A DNA stretch of 64,000 nucleotides from NCBI RefSeq assembly GCF_000067165.1, contig NC_010162.1, positions 8,067,001-8,131,000 of the forward strand, read 5' to 3'. Below, one piece after another: positions 8,258-15,722 of this stretch (within the stretch, counting starts at the first letter, position 1; each line of letters begins with the position of its first letter). Origin of the DNA: Sorangium cellulosum So ce56 (GTDB lineage Bacteria; Myxococcota_A; Polyangia; Polyangiales; Polyangiaceae). The position numbers and the translations under genes are program-made. Under the pieces are notes generated by a model. It saw only the letters and a list, made by a program, of their open reading frames with translations. It ran no database searches and had not been told where the DNA came from.

Positions 8258-9352
8258 TCATGGCGCTTCTGGCGGCGCCGGGACCGGCGCGCCGGTGATG
8301 CCGACGGCAACAGCATAGATCGAGCCGGCCGCGCCTCCGACGTAAAGGGTCCTCGTATCGAACCCCGGGCCCGCTCCGAACTGCGCATTGGCCACCCCGG
8401 TGGGGAAGCGCGCCAGCAGCTCGGCCTCCCCCAGGGCGGCGCCGCCCGCATCGAGCCTCACACGATAGAGGCTCCGGTTCTCGCTATCGACCGTGTAGAG
8501 GTGACCACACGTATCGAGAACGAGTCCGTCGAGCACGGACGAGGCGACCGTGGCCACGAGCGAGGGAGGTTCGCCAGGGTTGTTCAGGTCGATCTTGCGG
8601 ATCTCGCCGGCAGAGGAGTTGGTGTAGAAAACCGCCCATCGCGCCGGGTCGAAGACGATTCCGTTCGGCTCGCTCACCTCGGGGGCGCCGCTCGCGATCT
8701 CGTCGATCGTGGCATCGGGGTTGAGGCGGATCACCCGATCGCCCGCGAGGTCGGTCGCCCAGACGTTGCCCAGCGCGTCCGGAGCGAGGCCGTTCGGGTC
8801 CGTGAGGCCTGTCACGTAGTCGTCGACCATTCCGGTCGCCGAGATCTGGACGACGGCGCCCAGCTCCGGCCGCGCCGCCACGAGGGTCCCGTCGGGCCGG
8901 TACCGGAGCCCGGGCACGGGGCCCGGCAGCGACGCGAAGTTCGAGGTCCGGCCCGTGGCGTCGAAGCGGATGAGGTTCGGCCCCCGCTTGGCGACGAGGT
9001 AGCCGCGGCCGTCGAACACGAAGTCCTCGCTGCCGCTGAACTCGGCCGCGACCAGCGCCGGCTCGAAGGGCCCGGGCGCGAGCGCCGCGCACTCGCCGCT
9101 CGGCCCCGCGCCCGCGCCCGCGCCGACTGCCGCCCCGCCGCCTTCTCCGGCGCCCACAGCCGCGCCACCGCCCTCTCCGGCGCCCACAGCCGCGCCGCCG
9201 CCCTCTCCGGCGCCCACAGCCGCGCCGCCGCCTTCGCCGGCGCCCGCGCTCGCCCCGCTGCTCGACGCGGCGCCGACGCGGCCGCCGCTGCACGCCGGCG
9301 GCGCCCCGAGCAGGAGCAGCGCCCAGCCGAGCAGCCGGTACCCTCTCTTCAT
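8258..9352 (-). CDS. beta-propeller (SMP-30/NHL-like) lipoprotein
   Basis: A 364-residue lipoprotein. The lipobox GAPPACSGG places the acylated Cys near residue 21. A low-complexity linker (about 25-85) contains four near-perfect copies of VGAGEGGGAA. The rest is a six-bladed propeller-like domain of the SMP-30/NHL type, with recurring motifs such as DPNGLAPDALGNVWATD, EPNGIVFD and VLDGLVLDTCGHLYTVD. Such proteins are usually surface-exposed binding proteins or lactonases. No complete metal site could be assigned, so enzymatic activity is not claimed. It is monocistronic and convergent with the gene ending at 8223. Confidence 0.78.
   Translation of the reverse strand: MKRGYRLLGWALLLLGAPPACSGGRVGAASSSGASAGAGEGGGAAVGAGEGGGAAVGAGEGGGAAVGAGEGGGAAVGAGAGAGPSGECAALAPGPFEPALVAAEFSGSEDFVFDGRGYLVAKRGPNLIRFDATGRTSNFASLPGPVPGLRYRPDGTLVAARPELGAVVQISATGMVDDYVTGLTDPNGLAPDALGNVWATDLAGDRVIRLNPDATIDEIASGAPEVSEPNGIVFDPARWAVFYTNSSAGEIRKIDLNNPGEPPSLVATVASSVLDGLVLDTCGHLYTVDSENRSLYRVRLDAGGAALGEAELLARFPTGVANAQFGAGPGFDTRTLYVGGAAGSIYAVAVGITGAPVPAPPEAP
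9126..9245. repeat. 30-bp coding minisatellite
   Basis: Four 30-bp units encode the ten-residue repeat VGAGEGGGAA in the linker of the propeller lipoprotein. Units differ only at a few third positions, which suggests recent slippage expansion with the frame kept. Confidence 0.8.
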
Positions 9353-9496
9353 CTATCTCGCCTCCTCGCCGCGCACACTACACGCCGCCCCCCGCATTGC
9401 CTACGGTCGACGGCGCGCGCCCGGGGCGCGAAGGCGGCCGGCGCGACGCGCCGTCGGAGCGGGGCGGGGGTGGCCCGCGAGCGCAGCGCGGCGCGC

Positions 9497-10681
9497 CTAG
9501 CGCCGCGAGACGATGACGACGCCGGCGCCGACGATGGCCGCCGCGGCCCAGGTCGTCGCGGAGGCCCGCTCGCCGCCGAGCAGGACGCCGAGCGCGATGG
9601 CGACGATCGGGTTCACATACGCGTAGCTCGTCGCGATCGCCGGGCGCGTGCTCCGGAGCAGGTACGTGTACGCGCTGAGGGCCACGATCGATCCGAACAC
9701 CGCCAGATAGGCGAGCGCGAGGAGCGACCGCGATGAGGGCGCCGCCGCGAGGTGCTCGCCCGAGAGCGCGCTCACCCCGAGCATCACCGCGCCGCCCGCG
9801 AGCATCTCCGCCGCGACCGCCATCGGCCCTTCCGGGAGCGGCAGCGAGCGGCTGTACAGCGAGCCGAGCGCCCACGACACGGGGGCCAGCAAGATGAGCA
9901 GGGCCCCGGCGTGCGCCGCGTGGAGATCGCCGCCGAGGTGGAGGAGCGCCGCGCCCGCGAACCCGACCAGGAGCCCGATCCACTCGCGCCGGGAGACCGC
10001 CGGGGCGCCGGCGGGCGCGCCGCCGGCGGCGCTCCGGCCTCGCGCGGTGGCGAAGAGCGCCAGCCAGAGCGGCATCGTGGACACCACGACCGCGGCGACG
10101 CCCGAGCTCACCCACTGCTGCGAGACGACGACGAACCCGTTGCCGAAGACGAGCAGCAGCACCCCGACCTGCGCCGCCGCGCCCCACTGCCGCAGCGTCG
10201 GGCGAGGGGCGCCGCGCAGCCGGAGCACGCCGTAGAGCAGCGCGCCCGCCGTCATGAAGCGCGTCCCGGCCAGCAAGAAGGGCGGCATCGTCTCGAGCGC
10301 GACCGAGACCGCCAGGTACGTCGAGCCCCAGATCACGTACAGCGCGAGGAGCGAGAGCAGCACCAGCCAGCTCCCCCGCGCCTTCGCCAGCGCCGCGCGC
10401 AGCGTCTTCCCTGCCTCGCCTCTCGCCACCGCGATCTGCGCCGGCTCGAGCGCCTCCACCACGAGGAGCCCGCGCCCCTCGCCTCCATAGCTGGAGCCGG
10501 CCTCCAGCACCACGTCCTCCGGCGCCCCCTCGCGGGTGATCCAGACCGCGCCGGCGGTACAGCTCAGGAGCAGCGGGCCGCCCCGCAGGCGGTGCGTCCA
10601 CAGGCGACCCTTCCCGAGCTCGATCCGTGACGGCTCCAGGAGGCGCGATGGCGGCTCCGAAACAAGTGAGGTCAATTTCAT
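9497..10681 (-). CDS. DUF2917-EamA fusion transporter
   Basis: A 394-residue protein. Residues about 20-95 match DUF2917: a beta-rich cupin-like segment with GAVWITREG and VVLEAGSSYGG. Residues about 110-390 are a ten-helix EamA drug/metabolite exporter of the YedA/RhaT kind, with two repeats starting at ALYVIWGSTYLAVS and SWALGSLYSRS. EamA proteins are normally about 300 residues and lack the N-terminal domain. The ATG at 10681 is chosen because upstream codons cross the operator-like repeats. The gene is divergent from a MocR-type regulator, which likely controls it. Export substrate unknown; an amino acid or vitamer would fit a PLP-sensing regulator. Confidence 0.8.
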   Translation of the reverse strand: MKLTSLVSEPPSRLLEPSRIELGKGRLWTHRLRGGPLLLSCTAGAVWITREGAPEDVVLEAGSSYGGEGRGLLVVEALEPAQIAVARGEAGKTLRAALAKARGSWLVLLSLLALYVIWGSTYLAVSVALETMPPFLLAGTRFMTAGALLYGVLRLRGAPRPTLRQWGAAAQVGVLLLVFGNGFVVVSQQWVSSGVAAVVVSTMPLWLALFATARGRSAAGGAPAGAPAVSRREWIGLLVGFAGAALLHLGGDLHAAHAGALLILLAPVSWALGSLYSRSLPLPEGPMAVAAEMLAGGAVMLGVSALSGEHLAAAPSSRSLLALAYLAVFGSIVALSAYTYLLRSTRPAIATSYAYVNPIVAIALGVLLGGERASATTWAAAAIVGAGVVIVSRR

Positions 10682-10709
10682 GCCCCGAAGGGTGGGGTCA
10701 AGCGAGCGA

Positions 10710-10825
10710 CCGGTACAGAGGCAGTCGGCCGGTAATTGAGGCCGGTACAGTTTCCGGAACAGGCGACTGTGCTGGTCCTCACGCCTCGCAGCTGTACCGG
10801 TACCGCAGGGCCCGCCCGGCTGTAC
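10710..10825. promoter_or_regulatory. repeated CCGGTACAG operator sites for MocR
   Basis: CCGGTACAG occurs at 10710-10718 and 10742-10750 (32 bp, three helical turns apart), its inverse CTGTACCGG at 10792-10800, and a half-site CTGTAC at 10820-10825. All lie in the 154-bp gap between the divergent transporter and the MocR gene. MocR regulators typically bind such direct and inverted repeats. Confidence 0.62.
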
Positions 10826-10835
10826 ACTTCGTCTC

Positions 10836-12290
10836 GTGCAGGTGCAGGCGCCCATCGAGCCGGAGGACGAGGCCCACCTCTACGACCGCGTCGCCGCGCA
10901 CGTCGCGGATCTGATCGCGCGCGGCGCGCTGCGGCCGGGCGACCGGATCCCGTCGGTGCGGCGGCTCAGCCGGCAGCAGGGGGTCAGCGTCGCGACGGTG
11001 CTGCAGGCGTACATGCAGCTCGAGAACCGCGGGCTCATCGAGGCGCGCCCGCAGTCGGGGCACTACGTCCGCGCCCGCCGGGGCGCGGCGCTGCCCGAGC
11101 CCCGGGCCGCGCGCGCCTGCACGACCGCCACGCGGGTCAGCGTGAAGAGCCTCGTCTCCAAGGTCTACCGGGCGTGCCGGGACCCGCACATCGTCCCGTT
11201 CGGCGCGGCGTGCCCGAGCCCGGAGCTCCTGCCGACCGACAAGCTGAACCGGATCCTCAGCGCGATCGCGCGGAGCGCGGGCGGCGCCGGCGTCTCGTAC
11301 GATCCGCCGCCCGGCCTGCCGGCGTTGCGGCGGCAGATCGCCCGGCGCTCGGTCGAGTGGGGCGTCGCGCTCTCCCCCGACGACATCGTGACGACGGTCG
11401 GCGCCATGGAGGCGCTCCACCTCTGCCTGCGCGCGGTCGCCCGCCGGGGCGACACGGTCGCGCTGGAGTCGCCGGCGTACTACGGGCTCCTCCAGCTCAT
11501 CGAGAGCCTCGGCATCAAGGCGCTCGAGGTCCCGTCGCACCCCCGCACCGGCATGGACCTCGACGTCCTCGAGGAGATGCTGGGCCGCCACCGCATCAAG
11601 GCGTGCCTCGCGATCCCGAACTTCAACAACCCCCTCGGCAGCGCCATGCCCGACGAGGCGAAGGAGCGCCTCGTCGCGATGCTCGCGCGCCGCGAGGTGC
11701 CGCTCATCGAGGACGACATCTACGGCGACGTGCACTTCGGCGACGTGCGCCCCCGCCCCGCCAAGGCGTTCGACAAGAAGGGCCTCGTGATGCTCTGCTC
11801 GTCGTTCACGAAGACGGTGGCGCCGGGCTACCGGGTCGGCTGGACGGCGCCCGGCCGCTTCCTCGACGAGGTCGAGCAGCTCAAGTTCGCGCAGAGCGTG
11901 GCGACCGCGACGCTGCCGCAGATGGCGATCGCCGAGTTCCTCGAGATCGGCGGGTACGACCACCACCTGCGGACGCTCCGGCGCCGGCTCGCCGCCCAGA
12001 TCGCGCGCATGAGCGAGGCGATCGCCGAGCACTTCCCGCCCGGCACCCGCGTCTCGCGCCCCGCCGGCGGCTTCGTGCTCTGGGTCGAGCTGCCGTCCGG
12101 CACGAGCGCGCTCGACGTGCACGAGCGCGCGCTCGAGCACGGCATCAGCGTCGCGCCGGGGCCGATCTTCTCGGCCAAGCACCGCTTCTCGAACTACATC
12201 CGGGTGAACTGCGGCTACCCGTTCACGGAGCTCAGCGAGCACGCGGTCCGGACGCTCGGACGGATCTGCGCCGAGACCGCCGAGGGATGA
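10836..12290 (+). CDS. MocR family regulator (GntR HTH plus aminotransferase-like domain)
   Basis: A 484-residue PLP-dependent transcription factor. Residues about 15-85 form a GntR winged helix (RIPSVRRLSRQQGVSVATV). Residues about 120-480 form a fold-type I aminotransferase-like domain with the PLP lysine Lys326 in SSFTKTVAPGYRVGW and Asp in IEDDIYGDVHF. MocR proteins sense PLP or an amino-compound adduct and act on neighbouring divergent genes. The GTG at 10836 is the only start compatible with the HTH. The transporter at 9497-10681 is the obvious target, and the shared intergenic region holds repeated operator sites. Length is normal. Confidence 0.9.
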   Translation: MQVQAPIEPEDEAHLYDRVAAHVADLIARGALRPGDRIPSVRRLSRQQGVSVATVLQAYMQLENRGLIEARPQSGHYVRARRGAALPEPRAARACTTATRVSVKSLVSKVYRACRDPHIVPFGAACPSPELLPTDKLNRILSAIARSAGGAGVSYDPPPGLPALRRQIARRSVEWGVALSPDDIVTTVGAMEALHLCLRAVARRGDTVALESPAYYGLLQLIESLGIKALEVPSHPRTGMDLDVLEEMLGRHRIKACLAIPNFNNPLGSAMPDEAKERLVAMLARREVPLIEDDIYGDVHFGDVRPRPAKAFDKKGLVMLCSSFTKTVAPGYRVGWTAPGRFLDEVEQLKFAQSVATATLPQMAIAEFLEIGGYDHHLRTLRRRLAAQIARMSEAIAEHFPPGTRVSRPAGGFVLWVELPSGTSALDVHERALEHGISVAPGPIFSAKHRFSNYIRVNCGYPFTELSEHAVRTLGRICAETAEG

Positions 12291-12402
12291 CGCGGTGGAC
12301 GGCCGCGGCCCCGGCGGCGGCCGGCGCGCCCTGGATGCCGTACCCGCGCTGAAGTAGAACCTCCCCTCTCGATCGAGCGCCCGCCCCGACGAGCCCAACG
12401 CC

Positions 12403-14199
12403 TTGCGCCCCCGACATCCCGCGTCCCTTCCTTCGCCCGCGCCCCCGCCGACGCCCGCGCTGCGGCCTGCGCTCCCGATCCTGCCTGCGCGCTGGCCGTC
12501 CGAGCCCGCCCGCGCCGCGGCTCCATCGCCCGCCCGCGCGGCCTGGGCGCTCGCGGCCTCGCTCGCCGTCCTGCCTGCCTGCGGCGCCGGGGCGATCGCC
12601 TCGCCGGGCGCGCCGGCGCCGGAGACGCTGCGCGCGCTGCCGGATCGCATCGACGGCAGCACCCTCCTCGGCGGGGACGCGCAGCGCGCAGCGCAGGCGG
12701 GCGCGAGCGCGCTCCGGGTGATCGGCGCGGACATGGCGTCCGACGGCGATCGGCTCGGCGCCTTCGTCGAGGTGCCCGCCGGCGAGTGCATGCTCGCGAT
12801 GGCGCGTGTCTCGCCGACGATCAGCGACGTCGACCTGTTCGCCTTCGAGGACGACGGCAGCGCCTTCTCGACGGACGAGGCCGCCGACGCGCGCGCGTCC
12901 ATCCTCGTCTGCCCGCCGCACCCGCGGAGGCTCTATGTCATGGCGCGCGTGATGTCGGGCGCCGGGGCGGTGAGCGTCGGCGTGCAGAGCGTCCCGGTCA
13001 AGGCGGCCGACGCGGTCGCCCGCGCCGTCGGCGCGCGCGGCAGGTCCGGCGACGAGAGCGGGCGCCTCGAGTCGTGGCCCGGCCTGGAGGCGAAGATCAG
13101 GGCGCGCCGCGCCGCGGTCGGCGCGCGCTGGGACGACGTCCGGCGCGTCGCGCTGCCCGTCGGATCGAGGACCGCGAGCCGGATCGGCGCCACCCTCGAC
13201 GGCGGCCGCTGCCTCGACGTGCTCGTCTCCCCGAGCGACGAGGTCGCCTCGCTCGAGGTGGTCGCGGAGGACGAGACCGGCAGGGTCGTCGCGCGCGCGC
13301 GCGAGCGGGGCCAGGATCGCTCGCTGCTCCTCTGCTCGGCGGTCTCCGTCGAGCTCTCGATCGCGATCCGCTCGCGCGGCACGCAGGGCCTCGTGGCCGT
13401 GGTCGTGGGCCGCTCGCAGCCGGGCGCCGAGGCGGAGATCTCCGGCGCCACGCCGATCGAGCGCGTGACCGAGGGCCGCGACCTCGCCGAGGCGCGGGCG
13501 GACCACGCCCGCGCGCTCGCCGGCCGGGGCTACGGCGCGCCGCGCGTGTCGACCGGGGCCGCGCGGCTCGGCAGCCGGACGACGCTGCCGATCGAGCTGC
13601 CGGCCGGCTGCGCGCGGATCGACGTGCTGGCCGGCAAGCCGCTCGCCGACGTGCTCGCGGAGCTCTGGAGCGAGGGCCACGCCCTCCTCGGCCGCGCCCG
13701 GGGCGGCGCCCGGGCGACGCTCTTCACCTGCGGGCGCGGCGGCCCCGCCCGCGTCGACGTCGAGTCGATGGCGCAGCCTGGCCCGTTCGCCGTGGAGGTC
13801 CGCAAGGAGCCCGAGGCCCCGCCGGCGCTCGTCGCCCATCCGCTCGCCGCCGCGAGGCTGCTCGGGCGCATGAGCGCCGCCGGCCCCGCCGACGCCGCGG
13901 GGGCGGCCGGCGCGCAGGCGGTGGCGCTCGACGCCGCGCGCCTCAAGATCCTCCCGCTCCCGATCCCGGCCAACACGTGCGCCGAGGTGATCGCGGCGCT
14001 CGACGCCGACGGCGCGGGCGTCGATCTGCGGCTCATCGACACCTCGACGGGCGAGAGCTCGCTCGCCAGGGCGCGGCACGTCGTGTCCGACAGCCGCTGC
14101 GCCGGCCCGGCGGCCGTCCCCGCGTCGATCGAGCTGCGCCTCGCGGACGGCAAGGGAGACGCCCTCGTGCTGATCCGCACCTCGCCCAGGTCGCGCTGA
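12403..14199 (+). CDS. secreted multi-module protein with paired cysteines
   Basis: About 598 residues from a TTG at 12403; the true start is uncertain because the first 45 residues are Pro/Ala-rich. A hydrophobic signal with the lipobox-like LPACGAG lies near residue 60. The remainder consists of four beta-rich modules of about 110-130 residues, each with one Cys early and one late: GECMLA/LVCPPH, GRCLDV/LLCSAV, AGCARID/LFTCGRG and NTCAEV/SRCAGP. The pattern suggests one disulfide per module and resembles pre-peptidase-like beta sandwiches, but I do not recognise a named family. A related three-module gene lies at 17703-19055. Confidence 0.62.
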   Translation: MRPRHPASLPSPAPPPTPALRPALPILPARWPSEPARAAAPSPARAAWALAASLAVLPACGAGAIASPGAPAPETLRALPDRIDGSTLLGGDAQRAAQAGASALRVIGADMASDGDRLGAFVEVPAGECMLAMARVSPTISDVDLFAFEDDGSAFSTDEAADARASILVCPPHPRRLYVMARVMSGAGAVSVGVQSVPVKAADAVARAVGARGRSGDESGRLESWPGLEAKIRARRAAVGARWDDVRRVALPVGSRTASRIGATLDGGRCLDVLVSPSDEVASLEVVAEDETGRVVARARERGQDRSLLLCSAVSVELSIAIRSRGTQGLVAVVVGRSQPGAEAEISGATPIERVTEGRDLAEARADHARALAGRGYGAPRVSTGAARLGSRTTLPIELPAGCARIDVLAGKPLADVLAELWSEGHALLGRARGGARATLFTCGRGGPARVDVESMAQPGPFAVEVRKEPEAPPALVAHPLAAARLLGRMSAAGPADAAGAAGAQAVALDAARLKILPLPIPANTCAEVIAALDADGAGVDLRLIDTSTGESSLARARHVVSDSRCAGPAAVPASIELRLADGKGDALVLIRTSPRSR

Positions 14200-14260
14200 G
14201 CGAGCAGGCGCCGAGCGCGCGAGCGCGCGAGCGCGCGAACGCTCGACCGCCCGCCGCGCC
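14200..14260. repeat. GAGCGCGC octamer run after stop
   Basis: Directly after the TGA of the preceding gene is a short run of GAGCGCGC-like octamers (about four copies, the last ones diverged). Confidence 0.55.
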
Positions 14261-14290
14261 TTGACAGCGGAGCCCCCCGAGCCCTCAGAT
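14261..14290 (+). promoter_or_regulatory. possible promoter of rrf2-type gene
   Basis: A perfect -35 word TTGACA at 14261-14266 is followed after 18 bases by TCAGAT, a weak -10. The leader to the ATG at 14311 would be short. Confidence 0.35.
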
Positions 14291-14310
14291 AACGGCCGAG
14301 GGGCCGTTCG

Positions 14311-14757
14311 ATGTCCTCGGGTCGCTTCGCCATCGCCACGCACGCCCTCGCGCTGCTCGCCCAGGCCGACGAGAGCTGCGCGAGCGACGCGCTGTCGGCG
14401 AGCATCAACACGAACCCTGCCTTCCTGCGGCGCATCCTCGCGCGGCTGTCGCAGGCCGGGCTCATCGAGGCGCGGGAGGGCCGCTCGGGCGGCTATCGCC
14501 TGGCGAGGCCGGCGAAGAAGATCCGGCTGAGCGAGGTGTACGCCGCCGTCGAGCCGGAAGGCGCCATCGCGCCGAGCCCGTGCGAGCCGAACGCGAGGTG
14601 CCCGATCGGGTCGGGGATCCAGCGGGCGTTCGACGAGGTCGCGGAGGCGGCCAACGCAGGGCTGCTGCGCGGCCTCGCGCAGAAGACCGTCGCGGACATC
14701 GCGCTCCGGGCGCAGCACCTCGGCCGTCCGGCGCCTGCGCCGGTCAAGGCCGGCTGA
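14311..14757 (+). CDS. Rrf2 family transcriptional regulator
   Basis: A 148-residue Rrf2 protein with the N-terminal winged helix (about 5-70; SINTNPAFLRRILARLSQAG then REGRSGGYRLARP) and a C-terminal helix. Iron-sulfur Rrf2 proteins such as IscR and NsrR carry three Cys; only two are seen here, in CEPNARC near residue 91, so a thiol switch or altered ligation is more likely than a classical cluster. The gene is 223 bases upstream of trxA on the same strand. The trxA promoter contains an inverted repeat that could be its operator. Signal unknown. Confidence 0.85.
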   Translation: MSSGRFAIATHALALLAQADESCASDALSASINTNPAFLRRILARLSQAGLIEAREGRSGGYRLARPAKKIRLSEVYAAVEPEGAIAPSPCEPNARCPIGSGIQRAFDEVAEAANAGLLRGLAQKTVADIALRAQHLGRPAPAPVKAG

Positions 14758-14852
14758 TCGCGGAGGCGCCTGGCCGCGCGGCGACGCCGCGCCGGCCCCC
14801 TGCCCGGGACACACGCGAGGCCGCCATCCCTGCGGGCGGCCGAGCCGCTCCC

Positions 14853-14885
14853 CTGGCAGAAACTGAAACCGTGCATATAACAGTT
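14853..14885 (+). promoter_or_regulatory. trxA promoter with overlapping inverted repeat
   Basis: CTGGCA (14853-14858), a 17-bp spacer and TATAAC (14876-14881) make a good sigma70-type promoter. The inverted repeat AACTG (14861-14865) and CAGTT (14881-14885) spans the spacer and -10, an ideal position for a repressor. The leader to the trxA ATG would be about 95 bases. Confidence 0.55.
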
Positions 14886-14980
14886 GGAGCGAGCGTGGCT
14901 GTCGAGGATCGCGCCGGCATCGGGCCGGCGCATCGCGGCCAGGGCCCGCTCAATCCCGAGACAACCGAAAGGACAGCGCC

Positions 14981-15304
14981 ATGGGCAGCAGCCATGTCAT
15001 CGAAGTCAACGACCTGAATTTCGCGCAGGAGGTCCTGCAGACGGACACGCCGGTGCTCGTGGACTTCTCGGCATCCTGGTGCGCCCCCTGCAAGCGGCTC
15101 GCGCCGATCGTCGATGAGATCGCCGCCGAGACGGCGGGCGAGGTCAAGGTGGTCAAGCTCGACGTCGACGCGTCGCCCGAGGCCGCGCAGCGCTTCGGCA
15201 TCCGCGGCCTGCCGACGGTGGTCGCCTTCCAGAAGGGCGAGCCCGTCGGGCGGCACGTCGGCCTCACGAACAAGAAGACGCTGCTCGCGCTCCTCGGACG
15301 CTGA
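14981..15304 (+). CDS. trxA: thioredoxin
   Basis: A 107-residue classical thioredoxin. The redox centre is WCAPC (Cys34, Cys37), a known variant of WCGPC with Ala at the first dipeptide position. The cis-proline loop is in GIRGLPTVVAF. Length and lack of a signal peptide indicate a cytoplasmic protein-disulfide reductase, recycled by thioredoxin reductase. The ATG at 14981 follows GAAAGGACAG. Its promoter carries an operator-like inverted repeat and the Rrf2 gene is directly upstream, so redox-dependent control is a reasonable inference. Confidence 0.95.
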   Translation: MGSSHVIEVNDLNFAQEVLQTDTPVLVDFSASWCAPCKRLAPIVDEIAAETAGEVKVVKLDVDASPEAAQRFGIRGLPTVVAFQKGEPVGRHVGLTNKKTLLALLGR

Positions 15305-15722
15305 GCACGCCGAGCGCGAGCACCTCGAGCGCATCGCGCACTTCGAGCCTCCGCAGGCGATCGCCCGCGCCGTGACGTGCCTCACATCGCGCACCGTGCG
15401 CGACGGAGACGCCACCACAGCGCGCGCCAGGACCGCTGAAAACCCGACATTGACCTGCATTTCGTGAGCGGCACCCGCCTTCACCCCGGCCGCACGGGAT
15501 GTGCGCGGCGCGCGGCCGTCGCATTGCGCGTCGGCCGTCTTCTACGGACGCAGCATCCCGTTGACATGACCACCCGATACGAGATTTTCTCGTCCGAGGA
15601 AGCCCAGCACTCCGCAACGCCGCTCGCTGCCGTCCGTCGAGGCGGTCGAGGGTCGCCACGCGGAGCCCTGCCGATGTGGGTATTTCTGGCACGGCGCGAC
15701 CGAGCCTGGCTTCCCGGACGCC
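15305..15722. other. intergenic region with promoter-like palindrome
   Basis: This 418-base gap holds no supported gene. TTGACA at 15561-15566 is followed by the perfect inverted repeat ACGAGA-TTT-TCTCGT at 15579-15593, in the position of the -10 for the downstream kinase. The spacer-correct -10 (GATTTT) is weak. Confidence 0.4.
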
